DNA from: CAZAQB01 sp964487155
GTDB lineage: Bacteria; Pseudomonadota; Gammaproteobacteria; Nitrococcales; Nitrococcaceae
Direction of reading: 5' to 3'
Length of the DNA: 44,176 bases
Assembly (NCBI GenBank): GCA_964487155.1
Contig: CAZAQB010000008.1
Location: 1 to 44,176, forward strand
A model generated the notes under the pieces. That model saw only the letters and a list, made by a program, of their open reading frames with translations, made no database searches and was not told where the DNA came from. How positions within the stretch are numbered: the stretch's first letter is position 1; each line of letters opens with the position of its first letter. Shown one piece after another: positions 19,927 through 28,931 of the stretch. A program made the position numbers and the translations under genes.

Positions 19927-20917
19927 GACCGCAGTGGCCGGCCAGCCTGGAGGCCAGGCTGATGGCCGCCTGCAGGCTGCCCGCCTCGGCCCGGCCGCTG
20001 CCGGCCAGATCGAGGGCGGTGCCGTGGTCCACGGAGGTGCGCACGATGGGCAGTCCCAGGGTGACGTTCACCGCCTCCCCGAAACCGGCGTGCTTGAGCA
20101 CCGGCAGGCCCTGGTCGTGGTACATGGCCAGCACCGCGTCGCCGCCCGCGAGGGAGCGGGGGGTGAAGGCGGTATCGGCCGGCAGCGGCCCGGTCAGGCC
20201 CAGGCCCCGGCGGCGCAGCCTCTCCAGCACCGGCGCGATGATGTCCAGTTCCTCGCGCCCCAGGTGACCGCCCTCCCCGGCGTGGGGGTTGAGACCGCAG
20301 ACCAGGATACGCGGCCGGGCCAGGCCGAAACGCCGGCGCAGATCGGCGTCCAGCACCTGCAGCACGGCTTCCAGGCGCGCGGCTGTGATGGCCTCCGGTA
20401 CCGCGCGCAGCGGCAGGTGGGTGGTGGCCAGGGCCACCCGCAGGCCGCCCGCCACCAGCATCATCACCGGCAGGGGCGCGCCGGTGTACTCGGCGAGGAA
20501 CTCGGTGTGGCCGGTGAAAGGAATTCCGGCGTCATTGATAACGCCCTTGTGCACCGGGGCGGTGACCAGGCCGGCGAACTCCCCGTCGAGGCAGCCCCGG
20601 GCGGCACGCTCCAGCGTTGCCAGCACGTAGCCGGCATTGGCCGGCTCCAGCACCCCGGGCCAGGCGGGACGCGCCAGCGGCACCGGCAGCACCGCCAGCC
20701 GGCCGGGGCCGGCGGGCAGCGCCTGGCGCGGCTGCCAGGGCACCGCCTCCAGTGCCAGTCCCAGCAGCCGGGCCCGGCCGGCCAGCAGCTCCGGGTCCGC
20801 CACCGCCACCACGCCCGGCAGGTCGCCCCGGGCTCCCAGGGCAGCCACCAGATCGGGGCCGATGCCGGCCGGCTCGCCGGGGGTCAGGGCCAGGGGCGGG
20901 CCTGGGGGGCGCACCAC
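19919..20917 (-). CDS. pdxA: 4-hydroxythreonine-4-phosphate dehydrogenase
   Basis: NAD-dependent step of the DXP-dependent pyridoxal 5'-phosphate pathway. LALTPGEPAGIGPDL is the family N-terminus; LVTAPVHKGVINDAGIPFTGHTEFLAE, TTHLPL, CGLNPHAGEGG and VLAMYHDQGLPVLK hold the metal-binding His residues and the substrate site. About 332 residues, normal. The start is GTG (20917, or the next GTG at 20914), one base after the surA stop, so translation is likely coupled; no separate strong ribosome site is seen. Its 3' end overlaps rsmA. Confidence 0.95.
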   Translation of the reverse strand: MVRPPGPPLALTPGEPAGIGPDLVAALGARGDLPGVVAVADPELLAGRARLLGLALEAVPWQPRQALPAGPGRLAVLPVPLARPAWPGVLEPANAGYVLATLERAARGCLDGEFAGLVTAPVHKGVINDAGIPFTGHTEFLAEYTGAPLPVMMLVAGGLRVALATTHLPLRAVPEAITAARLEAVLQVLDADLRRRFGLARPRILVCGLNPHAGEGGHLGREELDIIAPVLERLRRRGLGLTGPLPADTAFTPRSLAGGDAVLAMYHDQGLPVLKHAGFGEAVNVTLGLPIVRTSVDHGTALDLAGSGRAEAGSLQAAISLASRLAGHCGHE

Positions 20918-20918
20918 G

Positions 20919-22199
20919 TCAGCCCGCCAGCCGGATGTCCACGTAGGCCTCCTCCCGGAGCTGGCGCAGCCACAGCTCGGTCTCCTCGCGCTCCTTGCGC
21001 TCGCGGATCTGCTGGGCCGCCTGGGTGCGCTGGAACTCCTCGGTGCTGTCATGCCGGCGGCGCTCCAGCACCTGCACGATGTGCCAGCCGAAGGGGCTCT
21101 CGAAGGGCCGGCTGATCCGTCCCGGGGCGAGGTCCTCGATGGCCTGCTCGAACACCGGCACGAAACTTCCCGGACTGCGCCAGCCGAGATCGCCGCCCGC
21201 CGACGCCGAGCCCTTGTCGTCGGAGTGGGCCCGGGCCAGCTCGGCGAAGTCGTCGCCGCCCAGTATCCGCTCGCGCAGGCTGCGCAGCCGGGCGGCGGCA
21301 TCGCGGTCGGTGACCACCTCGTTGGTCTCGATGAGGATGTGCCGGGCGCGGGTCTGGGTGACCATGCGCCGGCTCTCATCACGGCGCTCCACCAGCTGGA
21401 ACAGATGCACCCCGCTGGAGGTGCGCACCGGCGGGGACACCTGCCCCGGCCTCATGCGCGGCAGAATCTCCGCCACCGAGGGAGGCAGCTCGCCGGCGGC
21501 ACGCCAGCCGATGTCGCCCCCCTCCAGCGCCGTCTGGCTGTCGGAATAGCGGGCCGCCAGGGCCGCAAAGCGGGCGCCCTCCTCCAGGGCCTGCATCAGC
21601 GCCTCGGCCCGCCGGCCCGCCTGCTGGAGCTGCTCCGGAGACGCGGCTTCCGGCAGCGCCACCAGGATGTGGCGAAGCCGGTAGCGCTGGCCGGCCTCTT
21701 CCCCCTGCCGCTCCAGGAACTGGTCAATCTCCTGGGGGGTGATGTTGATGCGCCGCTGCATCTCCCGCTGGCGCAGCCGGGTCAGCGTGATCTCCTGGCG
21801 GATCTGGTCGCGGAAGGTGGCGAAGTCGATGCCCTCGGCCGCCAGCGCATCCCGGAACTCGGACAGGCCCAGGCTGTTGCGCTCGGCGATACGGCGCACG
21901 GCTTCGTCCAGGGTCGCCTCGTCCACCCGCACGCCGAGGCGCTGCGCTACGTCCAGCTGCAGCCGGCGCATGATCAGCCGCTCCAGCACCTGGCGGCGCA
22001 GATCGTCTTCCGGGGGCGGCGGCGTGTCCCGTTCCGCCAGCTGGCGGCGCACCCCCTCCAGTTCCCGCTCCAGCTCCGAGGCCAGCACCACCTCCTCGTT
22101 CACCACCGCGACGATGCGGTCGAGAGTCTGGGCGGCGGGAGCCGGCAGGGCCAGCAGCAGCAGGCATACGGGAAGCAGCAGGCGCAGGGCAGCGGACAT
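20919..22199 (-). CDS. surA: Periplasmic chaperone and peptidyl-prolyl isomerase SurA
   Basis: Chaperone that escorts outer-membrane beta-barrel proteins, LptD among them, across the periplasm. A signal peptide (LLLPVCLLLLALPAPAAQ) precedes the N-terminal chaperone domain (DRIVAVVNEEVVLASELE). Two parvulin domains follow, the first around RYRLRHILVALPEAAS...GGDIGW and the second around TRARHILIETNE...GGDLGW, then the C-terminal helix. GGAG lies five bases before ATG. At 426 residues it matches the family. It follows lptD, the client, after 23 bases. Confidence 0.96.
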   Translation of the reverse strand: MSAALRLLLPVCLLLLALPAPAAQTLDRIVAVVNEEVVLASELERELEGVRRQLAERDTPPPPEDDLRRQVLERLIMRRLQLDVAQRLGVRVDEATLDEAVRRIAERNSLGLSEFRDALAAEGIDFATFRDQIRQEITLTRLRQREMQRRINITPQEIDQFLERQGEEAGQRYRLRHILVALPEAASPEQLQQAGRRAEALMQALEEGARFAALAARYSDSQTALEGGDIGWRAAGELPPSVAEILPRMRPGQVSPPVRTSSGVHLFQLVERRDESRRMVTQTRARHILIETNEVVTDRDAAARLRSLRERILGGDDFAELARAHSDDKGSASAGGDLGWRSPGSFVPVFEQAIEDLAPGRISRPFESPFGWHIVQVLERRRHDSTEEFQRTQAAQQIRERKEREETELWLRQLREEAYVDIRLAG

Positions 22200-22222
22200 G
22201 GGTTCTCCGGGGCGCAGTTCGT

Positions 22223-24514
22223 TCAGGGGCCGGGCCGGAAGCCCGGCACAGCCGACTGGATGAAGGTCATTATTTCATCACCGACTCCGCCCAGGCCACG
22301 CAGTTCCAGCTCCACCATGAACTGACTCTGCAGTTCCGCATCCTCGTCGATGGCTACCGTGGCCACGTCATCCTGGATGAACTGGCGCCACAGCCCACGG
22401 ATGGCCCAGCAGCAGCCGGTATAGGCGAAGCCGGCAAAGCGCTCCCGGGTGGCATCGTCGAGGAAGGAATACTGCCAGCCCCCCAGCAGGCTCCAGTGAC
22501 GCGCCAGGGGCAGGCCGAGGCTCAGGTCGCCGTCGGACTGCACCAGCTCGCCCCGGTCGAAGTCCTGGCGGTAGCCCAGGTTCAAGGCCCAGCGGGGCGA
22601 GGGTCGCCAGCTGAGGGTACTGCGCAGTTCCCGGTCGTCGAAGTCATCGGGATCCCAGCGCATGTCCAGCGCCCCCCGCAGGCCCGCCGGCAGGCCCAGG
22701 CGCAGCTCCGCCACGTAGTCGGAGCGGGCATCGGTTTCCGGGGAAATGCTCTCGCGCAGCTGCACCTCCCGGTCCCGGAAGAACAGGATCTGGCCGCCGG
22801 AGACACGCAGGTACTCGAAGCCGTCCCGGGTACCCAGCACCCGGCTGGTGAGTCCCACGGTGAGCTGGTTGGCGTCGCCGAAGCGGTCCGGGCCGGTGAA
22901 GCGGTTGGTGCGGAACAGCTCGCTGTAGGACGCGGTGAGCCCCGACAGGCCGGTGTCGAACAGCGGCAGGTCGTCCTGGTCGCGCTCGGGTACGTAGAGG
23001 TAGAACAGCCGGGGCTCCAGGGTCTGCAGCAGGCCGCGCTCCAGCAGCCGGAACTCGCGCTCCAGGAACAGCCCGGCGTCCAGGCTCGCCACCGGCAGAC
23101 TGCGGCTGGGCTGCTCCGGGGCATCCGCCGCCACCGGGTCCAGGCGATAGCGGACGTGGTTCCAGGTCACGGCCGGCTCCACGTAATAGCCGGGCCAGCG
23201 CAGGGGCCAGGCCACCCGGGGCATCAGCTCCAGGCGCTGGCCGGTGGTACGCAGCTCCGGAGCGTCGTGGTGAAAGCGGTCGTAGCGGGCCTCCACACTG
23301 GGCTGCGGCCAGAACCCCGGCAGCGCCGGGCGGTAGCGCAGGCGGGCCTGGGGCAGGCGGTCATAGGGCTGGGCCGCCGGGGCCAGCTGCGGGTCGATGG
23401 TCTGGAAGCCCTGCACCAGGGCGTCCGCGCGCCACGACGGCCGGGCGTAGGAGACGCTGGCACGGCTCTCCAGGTTGTTGGTGATCGAGTCCTCCAACCC
23501 GCCGGCGAAGTCGTCGATGTATTCGTCGTCACTCACCCGGTGCACGTCCACGGCGGCGCTGAAGTCGCCGCCGAGCCGGCTGCGGTGGCTCTGGCGCACC
23601 TCCCAGCGGGTGTCGCCGGCGAGGTCGTCGTCGGGCAGCACCTCCTGGCGCAGCTCGCCGGACACCCACGGCAGCAGGTAGCGCACCTCGGTATCCAGCA
23701 GCAGCCCGCGGCGGCCGAACCAGGTCGGGGCCAGGGTGGCGTCCAGGTTGGGGGCGATGTTCCAGTAGTACGGAATTCGCACCATAGTGCCGCTGCGGTC
23801 GGTGGAACCGAAGCTCGGCACCAGCAGGCCGCTCTTGCGGGCATCGCTGAGCGGAAAGTTGATGTAGGGCAGGTAGAACACCGGCACGCCGAAAAACTGC
23901 AGCCAGCCGTTGAAGGCATGCCCCTCGTCGGCCTCCCGGTCCAGGGTGACCCGGCTTGCCCGCAGCCACCAATGCTCCTGCCCGGGTTCGCAGGTAGTGA
24001 TACGCACACTCTTCAGCCGGGAAAGGGTGCGGCTCTCCACGTCCGCCCGCTCGGCGTCACCGTGCAGGTGACCCGGCTCCACCCGGAACTCCACCGCGTC
24101 CGCCCAGCCCTGGTCGTCGTCCAGGAAGAACTCGCCGCGGGCGCCGTCCAGCATCAGTCCAGACTCCTGGTAGCGCACCGCGCCCTCCGCCTCCACCCGG
24201 GCGGTGTCGGCGTCGTAGACCGCGCGGTCGGCCTCCAGACGCTGGTCCGCCCGGGTCACCCGGGCGCGCTCGGTGAGCACGTAGCGGTCAGTGGCGCGGT
24301 CGTAGCGCAGGCTGCCGGCCTCGATGCGCGTGGGCTCGTCGGGGTGATCCCGGCGCGCCGGGTCACCCAGGGCCGGCGGCAGCAGCGACGGGCCGCACAC
24401 CGGCCAGTGGTTGGCGGCGGAGGCCGGCGGCGCCAGGGTCAGGCCCGCGGCCAACAGCGCCAGCGCCACCATCCAGGCCAGGGTTGGGCCCCGCCCCAAC
24501 CGTCGGCGCCTCAC
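22223..24514 (-). CDS. lptD: LPS-assembly protein LptD
   Basis: Outer-membrane beta-barrel that, with the lipoprotein LptE, inserts lipopolysaccharide into the outer leaflet. Signal sequence WMVALALLAAGLTLAPPASA, then an OstA/LptA-like periplasmic domain (IEAGSLRYDRATDRYVLTERA..., RLEADRAVYDADTARVEAEG), then FFGVPVFYLPYINFPLSDARKSGLLVPSFG opening the barrel. The C-terminal barrel closes with ELRGLGGVG. Single Cys residues flank the two parts (VCGPS, TTCEPG; YTGCCW), fitting the disulfides that mature LptD. GTG at 24514 is used (763 residues), but no clear ribosome site marks the start; GTG codons further up are possible. First gene of the surA operon. Confidence 0.93.
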   Translation of the reverse strand: MRRRRLGRGPTLAWMVALALLAAGLTLAPPASAANHWPVCGPSLLPPALGDPARRDHPDEPTRIEAGSLRYDRATDRYVLTERARVTRADQRLEADRAVYDADTARVEAEGAVRYQESGLMLDGARGEFFLDDDQGWADAVEFRVEPGHLHGDAERADVESRTLSRLKSVRITTCEPGQEHWWLRASRVTLDREADEGHAFNGWLQFFGVPVFYLPYINFPLSDARKSGLLVPSFGSTDRSGTMVRIPYYWNIAPNLDATLAPTWFGRRGLLLDTEVRYLLPWVSGELRQEVLPDDDLAGDTRWEVRQSHRSRLGGDFSAAVDVHRVSDDEYIDDFAGGLEDSITNNLESRASVSYARPSWRADALVQGFQTIDPQLAPAAQPYDRLPQARLRYRPALPGFWPQPSVEARYDRFHHDAPELRTTGQRLELMPRVAWPLRWPGYYVEPAVTWNHVRYRLDPVAADAPEQPSRSLPVASLDAGLFLEREFRLLERGLLQTLEPRLFYLYVPERDQDDLPLFDTGLSGLTASYSELFRTNRFTGPDRFGDANQLTVGLTSRVLGTRDGFEYLRVSGGQILFFRDREVQLRESISPETDARSDYVAELRLGLPAGLRGALDMRWDPDDFDDRELRSTLSWRPSPRWALNLGYRQDFDRGELVQSDGDLSLGLPLARHWSLLGGWQYSFLDDATRERFAGFAYTGCCWAIRGLWRQFIQDDVATVAIDEDAELQSQFMVELELRGLGGVGDEIMTFIQSAVPGFRPGP

Positions 24515-24642
24515 TGACCGGACCGGCGAAACCACCCTATGGTACTGAATAGACAAATGTTTTCTCGACACCCAGGGCGCACCCCCGGCTCCGGCCCGGG
24601 CTAAGATGGCACAGGCGGCGGGCCCCGGCAAAGGCGCGGGCC

Positions 24643-24672
24643 CTGACCGGGGCGCGGGCGGGATTGTATGCT
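24643..24672 (+). promoter_or_regulatory. Candidate promoter for amgK-murU
   Basis: CTGACC, an 18-base spacer, and TATGCT. Transcription would begin near 24680, just upstream of the ribosome site for the TTG start at 24703. Four of six bases match at each box. The element lies in the divergent region shared with lptD. Confidence 0.3.
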
Positions 24673-24702
24673 GGACCTGACCCCGGCCCTCTGGAGCAGC
24701 CC

Positions 24703-25761
24703 TTGACGCACCCGCCGTCTGCCGCCGCCTCTGCCTCGGATCCGCGCCGCGAGGCCCTGGTCCACTGGCTGGCCTGCCTGGGCTACCCGGCCACCGACCT
24801 GCAGCCGGCCTCCGGAGACGCCAGTTTCCGCCGCTACTTCCGGTTCAGCGACGGGCCCCGGACCCTGATCGCCATGGACGCGCCACCGCAGCGGGAAGAC
24901 TGCGGTCCCTTCCTGCAGGTGCAGGGCCTGCTGCAACGGGCAGGGGTGAATGTACCGGGGGTGCAGGCCGTGGACCTGGAGGACGGCTTCCTGCTGCTCA
25001 CCGACCTGGGCCGGGAGAGCTACCTGGACGCGCTGCGCGAGGACAACGCCGGCGCCCTCTATGGCGACGCTCTGGACACCCTGGCCCGGGCCCAGCATGG
25101 ATTGCGCCAGGATGCCCTGGACACCCTGCCCCCCTACGACGAGGCCCTGCTGCGCCGGGAGATGGACCTGTTCCGGGACTGGCTGCTGGGCCGGCACCTG
25201 GGCCTGTCCCTGAGCGGGCGCGAACAGAAGCTCTGGGAGCAGGCCTGCGCCGCCCTGGTGGACGCCGCCCTGGAGCAGCCGCGCGGCTTTGTCCACCGCG
25301 ACTACCACTCCCGCAACCTGATGCACCTGCCGGGTGCCGCCAATCCCGGGGTGCTGGACTTCCAGGACGCGGTGTGCGGCCCGCTCACCTACGATCTGGT
25401 CTCCCTGCTGCGGGACTGCTACATCGCCTGGCCGGACTTCCGGGTCCAGGGATGGGCGCTGGAATTCCTGGCGCTCCCGGGCATCGCCGAGGCGACCGGG
25501 CAGCCCTCGGCGGAGCGCTGGCTGCGCTGGTTCGACCTGATGGGCGTGCAGCGCCACCTGAAAGCCAGCGGCATCTTCGCCCGCCTGTGGCTGCGGGACG
25601 GCAAGCCGGGTTACCTGGCGGACATCCCCCGCACCCTGGGCTACATCGCGGCGGTCGGGGCCCGCCACGCGGAAACCCGGCGCGTGGCCGCCCTGGTCCA
25701 GGAGCGGGTGCTGCCCGCCCTGCCCGCGTGTCCGCCGGAGGCCCACCCGTGCGCGCCATGA
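24703..25761 (+). CDS. amgK: Cell-wall sugar kinase AmgK (N-acetylmuramate/N-acetylglucosamine 1-kinase)
   Basis: Phosphotransferase of the APH fold that phosphorylates MurNAc (and GlcNAc) at the anomeric carbon, the step before MurU in the recycling route that bypasses de novo, fosfomycin-sensitive UDP-MurNAc synthesis. FVHRDYHSRNLM is the catalytic Brenner motif (Asp in HRDYH) and GVLDFQDAVCGP carries the metal-binding Asp. SGDASFRRYFR is the family N-terminal signature. TTG at 24703 has TGGAG six bases upstream and gives 352 residues, near the usual length. It overlaps murU. Position divergent from lptD is as in pseudomonads. Confidence 0.94.
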   Translation: MTHPPSAAASASDPRREALVHWLACLGYPATDLQPASGDASFRRYFRFSDGPRTLIAMDAPPQREDCGPFLQVQGLLQRAGVNVPGVQAVDLEDGFLLLTDLGRESYLDALREDNAGALYGDALDTLARAQHGLRQDALDTLPPYDEALLRREMDLFRDWLLGRHLGLSLSGREQKLWEQACAALVDAALEQPRGFVHRDYHSRNLMHLPGAANPGVLDFQDAVCGPLTYDLVSLLRDCYIAWPDFRVQGWALEFLALPGIAEATGQPSAERWLRWFDLMGVQRHLKASGIFARLWLRDGKPGYLADIPRTLGYIAAVGARHAETRRVAALVQERVLPALPACPPEAHPCAP

Positions 25762-26420
25762 TCCTGGCGGCTGGGCGCGGCGAGCGCATGCGCCCGCTCA
25801 CCGACTCAATCCCCAAACCGCTGCTCACGGTGGCGGGGCGGGCTCTCATCCATCGCCACCTGGACGCCCTGGCGGCAGCCGGGGTGGAACGGGTGGTGGT
25901 GAACACCGCCTGGCTCGGCGAGCAGATCCGGGCCCAGCTGGGGGATGGCTCCGACTGGGGCCTGGAGGTGGTCTATTCGCCGGAGCCTCCCGGCGCCCTG
26001 GACACCGGCGGCGGCATCCACCAGGCCCTGCCCCTGCTGGGCCCGACGCCGTTCTGGGTGGTGAACGGCGACCTCTACACCGACTATTCCCTGGAACGCC
26101 TGCCCCGGCAGCCGGCAGCCCTGGCCCACCTGGTACTGGTGGACAACCCCGACCATCATCCGGAGGGTGACTTCCACCTGCGCGGCAACCGGGTGGAGGC
26201 CGCCGGGGGCGGCCCGAGGCTGACCTTTGCCGGCGTGGGCTGCTACCGCCCGGAGCTGTTCGCCGGCTGCCGCCCCGGCGCCTTCCCCCTGGCACCGTTG
26301 CTGCGGGATGCCATGGCCGGCGGCCGGGTAAGCGGCGAGCACTACCGGGGCCGCTGGTGCGATGTGGGCACGCCGCAACGACTGGAACGACTGGACCGGG
26401 CCCTGCGGGTCCGCGAGTGA
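25749..26420 (+). CDS. murU: N-acetylmuramate alpha-1-phosphate uridylyltransferase MurU
   Basis: Sugar-1-phosphate nucleotidyltransferase that turns MurNAc-1-phosphate and UTP into UDP-MurNAc. MILAAGRGERMRPLTDSIPK is the nucleotide-binding signature with the catalytic Lys in PKPLL; GALDTGGGIHQAL and VVNGDLYTDY (metal Asp) follow, and GRWCDVGTPQRL ends the protein. At 223 residues it lacks the left-handed helix domain of GlmU, as MurU does. GTG at 25749 has GGAGG seven bases upstream and overlaps amgK by 13 bp. Nine bases separate it from the GCS2-like gene. Confidence 0.94.
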   Translation: MRAMILAAGRGERMRPLTDSIPKPLLTVAGRALIHRHLDALAAAGVERVVVNTAWLGEQIRAQLGDGSDWGLEVVYSPEPPGALDTGGGIHQALPLLGPTPFWVVNGDLYTDYSLERLPRQPAALAHLVLVDNPDHHPEGDFHLRGNRVEAAGGGPRLTFAGVGCYRPELFAGCRPGAFPLAPLLRDAMAGGRVSGEHYRGRWCDVGTPQRLERLDRALRVRE

Positions 26421-26429
26421 GGTGCAGCG

Positions 26430-27848
26430 GTGGGATCCGAGATCGAGGAAACCCGGTTCACCCGGGAGGACTTCGCCGCTTTCCAGGAGCGGCTGCGGGA
26501 GGAGACCGAGCTGCTGGGGGACTGGCTGCGCGACGGCCGGCTGGAGGACGCCCCGCCCCGCACTGGCCTCGAGCTCGAAGCCTGGCTGGTGGACCGCGAG
26601 TATCGCCCCGCGCCGGTGAACGCGGCGATACTGGACGCCCTGCCCGAGGCCGCCCTGTCCCCGGAGCTGGCCCAGTACAACCTGGAGCTGAACACCACGC
26701 CGCGCCCCCTGGCCGGCCGCCCCTTCAGCCCGCTGCTCGCAGAGATGCGGGCGCTCTGGGACCAGGTGGACGGCGCGGCCCAGGCCCGCGAGGCGCGGCT
26801 GACCGCGGTGGGTATCCTGCCGACGGTCACCGAAGGCGACCTCTGCGTGGCCCGCATGTCGGGCCTGCGCCGCTACCAGGCCCTCAATGACCAGGTGCTG
26901 GCGCTGCGTAACCAGCGCCCCCTGGAGGTCCGCATCGAAGGTGACCGCGAATCCGTCCACCTGCGCCATTCCGACGTCATGCTGGAATCTGCGGCCACCT
27001 CCCTGCAGCTGCACCTGCAGGTCAGCCCGATGCGGGCCGCCCGGGTGTTCAACGCCTCGGTGGCAGTGTCGGCGGCCACGGTGGCAGTGTCCGCCAACGC
27101 GCCGCTGCTGTTCGGGCGGCTGCTCTGGGAGGAGACCCGCATCCCCCTGTTCGAGCAGGCGGTGGCGGTCGGCGACACCGGGCCTCTGGCCCGGGTGGGC
27201 TTCGGCAGCGGCTATGCCCGTGACCCCATGTACAGCTTCTTCGTGGAGAACCGCCAGCACTTCCCGGTGCTGCTGCCGGTGCATCTGGACCAGCCCCGCA
27301 AGCGCCTGCCCCACCTGGTGCTGCACAACGGCACGGTGTGGCGCTGGAACCGGCCGCTGGTGGGCTTCGACGACCAGGACCACTGCCACCTGCGGGTGGA
27401 GCACCGGGTAATGTCCGCCGGCCCGACCCTGGCCGACATCACGGCCAACGCCGCCTTCTACTTCGGCCTGGCCGAGGCCCTGGCCGACTGGCGGGAACCC
27501 GTGGAGTCCCGGCTGCCGTTCCAGCAGGCCGAGCGAAACTTCTACGCGGCCGCCCGGCACGGTCTCGCCGCCCGCGTGAGCTGGCTGCAATACCGGGGCG
27601 CACTGCGCGAGCTGATACTCGAACGGCTGCTGCCGGAAGCCCAGCGCGGCCTGAGGCAGGCCGGGGTGGATCCGCTGGAGGCCGAGACGCAGCTGGCCGT
27701 CATCCGCTCCCGGGTGGAATCGGGCCGCACCGGGGCCGCCTGGCAGCGCGCCTGGATCGAGCGCCATGGCCGGGACCTGCCGGGGCTGGTGGCGGCCTAC
27801 CTGGAGCGCCAGGCGGACGGCCGCCCGGTCCACGAGTGGCGCCCATGA
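26430..27848 (+). CDS. Glutamate-cysteine ligase-like (GCS2 family) carboxylate-amine ligase
   Basis: A 472-residue protein of the YbdK/GCS2 superfamily, which makes amide bonds between a carboxylate, often glutamate, and an amine with ATP. TGLELEAWLVD matches the metal-binding G-x-E-x-E opening, AQYNLELNT the second acidic strand, and SLQLHLQVSP the family's H-x-Q/H strand. YARDPMYSFFVEN and HLRVEHRVMSAGPTLAD are further conserved stretches. The true substrate is not known; the glutathione enzyme itself is usually a GshA of another type in gammaproteobacteria. GTG at 26430 has GAGG upstream. It ends in an ATGA overlap with an M14 hydrolase, so the two are surely cotranslated and probably act on one compound. 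Confidence 0.85.
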   Translation: MGSEIEETRFTREDFAAFQERLREETELLGDWLRDGRLEDAPPRTGLELEAWLVDREYRPAPVNAAILDALPEAALSPELAQYNLELNTTPRPLAGRPFSPLLAEMRALWDQVDGAAQAREARLTAVGILPTVTEGDLCVARMSGLRRYQALNDQVLALRNQRPLEVRIEGDRESVHLRHSDVMLESAATSLQLHLQVSPMRAARVFNASVAVSAATVAVSANAPLLFGRLLWEETRIPLFEQAVAVGDTGPLARVGFGSGYARDPMYSFFVENRQHFPVLLPVHLDQPRKRLPHLVLHNGTVWRWNRPLVGFDDQDHCHLRVEHRVMSAGPTLADITANAAFYFGLAEALADWREPVESRLPFQQAERNFYAAARHGLAARVSWLQYRGALRELILERLLPEAQRGLRQAGVDPLEAETQLAVIRSRVESGRTGAAWQRAWIERHGRDLPGLVAAYLERQADGRPVHEWRP

Positions 27849-28906
27849 GGGAGCAACGCGGCCTGCTGACGGTCTGGGACCGGCTGCCCGACGGGCTGCT
27901 GGAGGCCCACCCCACGGAGCTCGCCGAGCTGCTGGGCGGCCCGGCCCTGCTGCTGCTGCCGGGCCGCCGGGAGCCGCCGCTGTTCGCCTCCGTGCTGCAG
28001 CACGGCAACGAGGTCTCCGGCATCCAGGCGATCCAGCAGGTGCTGGCCGCCCATCGCGGCCGGGAGCTGCCGCGCTCCCTGGCGCTGTTCGTGGGCAATG
28101 TGGCGGCCGCCCGGGAGGGCCTGCGCCACCTGGACGGCCAACCGGACTACAACCGGGTGTGGCCCGGCACCGACCGGCCGGAGAGCCCGGAGACCCGCAT
28201 GACCGCCGAGATTACCGGCGAGCTGCGCCGCCGCGGCTGCTTCGCCAGCATCGACGTGCACAACAACTCCGGGCGCAACCCGCCGTATGCCTGCATCAAC
28301 CGCCCGGACCCGGCCCACGCCGCCCTGGCGACCCTGTTCAGCCGCACCGTGGTCTACTTCACGCGCCCCCGGGGGGTGCAGTCCATCGCCTTCTCGGAGT
28401 TCTGCCCGGCCACGGTGCTGGAATGCGGCCCGCCCGGCAGCCCTGAGCCCACCGCCCGGGCCGCCGAGACCATCGACGCGGCGCTGCGCCTGGAGCACCT
28501 GGATCCCCGCTCGGTGCCCCTGGACCTGGCCCTGTTCCACACCGTGGCGGTGGTGCGGGTGAACCCGGGGGTGGACTTCGGCTTCGGCGACCAGCGCCGG
28601 CGCCTGACCCTGCCCGACGACCTGGACCGCCTGAATTTCCGGGAGGTGCCTCCCGGCACGACGTTCGCCTGGGTGGCGCAGGACACGCCCGCACCCGTGC
28701 TGGCGGTGGACAATGCCGGCCAGGACGCCACCGGCCGGTATTTCGAGATCCGCGGCCGGGCCCTGCGCACCCGCCGCGAAGTCATGCCGGTGATGCTGAC
28801 CCTGGACACCCGGGTCATCCGCCAGGACTGCCTGTGCTACCTGATGGAGCGCCTCGACGCGCCGGAACTGCTGGGCCTGCCGGTGCGGGAGGAGCAACGG
28901 GGGTGA
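27845..28906 (+). CDS. M14-type zinc amidohydrolase (succinylglutamate desuccinylase/aspartoacylase family)
   Basis: A 353-residue enzyme of the AstE/AspA branch of M14 metallo-carboxypeptidases, which remove acyl groups from amino acids. Zinc ligands are seen as His53 and Glu56 in QHGNEVSG and His139 in DVHNNSG; the catalytic glutamate is Glu193 in VLECGPPG. DYNRVWPG supplies the usual Arg pocket. A C-terminal beta domain follows (VTLDTRVIRQDCLCYLMERL). The ATG overlaps the ligase stop by four bases. Arginine catabolism genes (astABCD) are not around it, so desuccinylation is not indicated. It may hydrolyse the ligase product or a related N-acyl amino acid. Confidence 0.86.
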   Translation: MREQRGLLTVWDRLPDGLLEAHPTELAELLGGPALLLLPGRREPPLFASVLQHGNEVSGIQAIQQVLAAHRGRELPRSLALFVGNVAAAREGLRHLDGQPDYNRVWPGTDRPESPETRMTAEITGELRRRGCFASIDVHNNSGRNPPYACINRPDPAHAALATLFSRTVVYFTRPRGVQSIAFSEFCPATVLECGPPGSPEPTARAAETIDAALRLEHLDPRSVPLDLALFHTVAVVRVNPGVDFGFGDQRRRLTLPDDLDRLNFREVPPGTTFAWVAQDTPAPVLAVDNAGQDATGRYFEIRGRALRTRREVMPVMLTLDTRVIRQDCLCYLMERLDAPELLGLPVREEQRG

Positions 28907-28931
28907 GGGGCCTGAGGACTCAGCCGAAGAC

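Noticed and set aside
24535..24575. SigmaE-type promoter of lptD
   Set aside because: An AT-rich patch (TTTGTCTATTCAGTACCAT on the minus strand) is visible, but neither a GGAACTT -35 nor a TCTGA -10 with correct spacing could be placed.
25806..27833. 675-codon minus-strand frame opposite murU and the GCS2-like gene
   Set aside because: Low-complexity shadow (Gln, His, Gly, Arg) with no family resemblance; plus strand genes overlap in an operon-like way.
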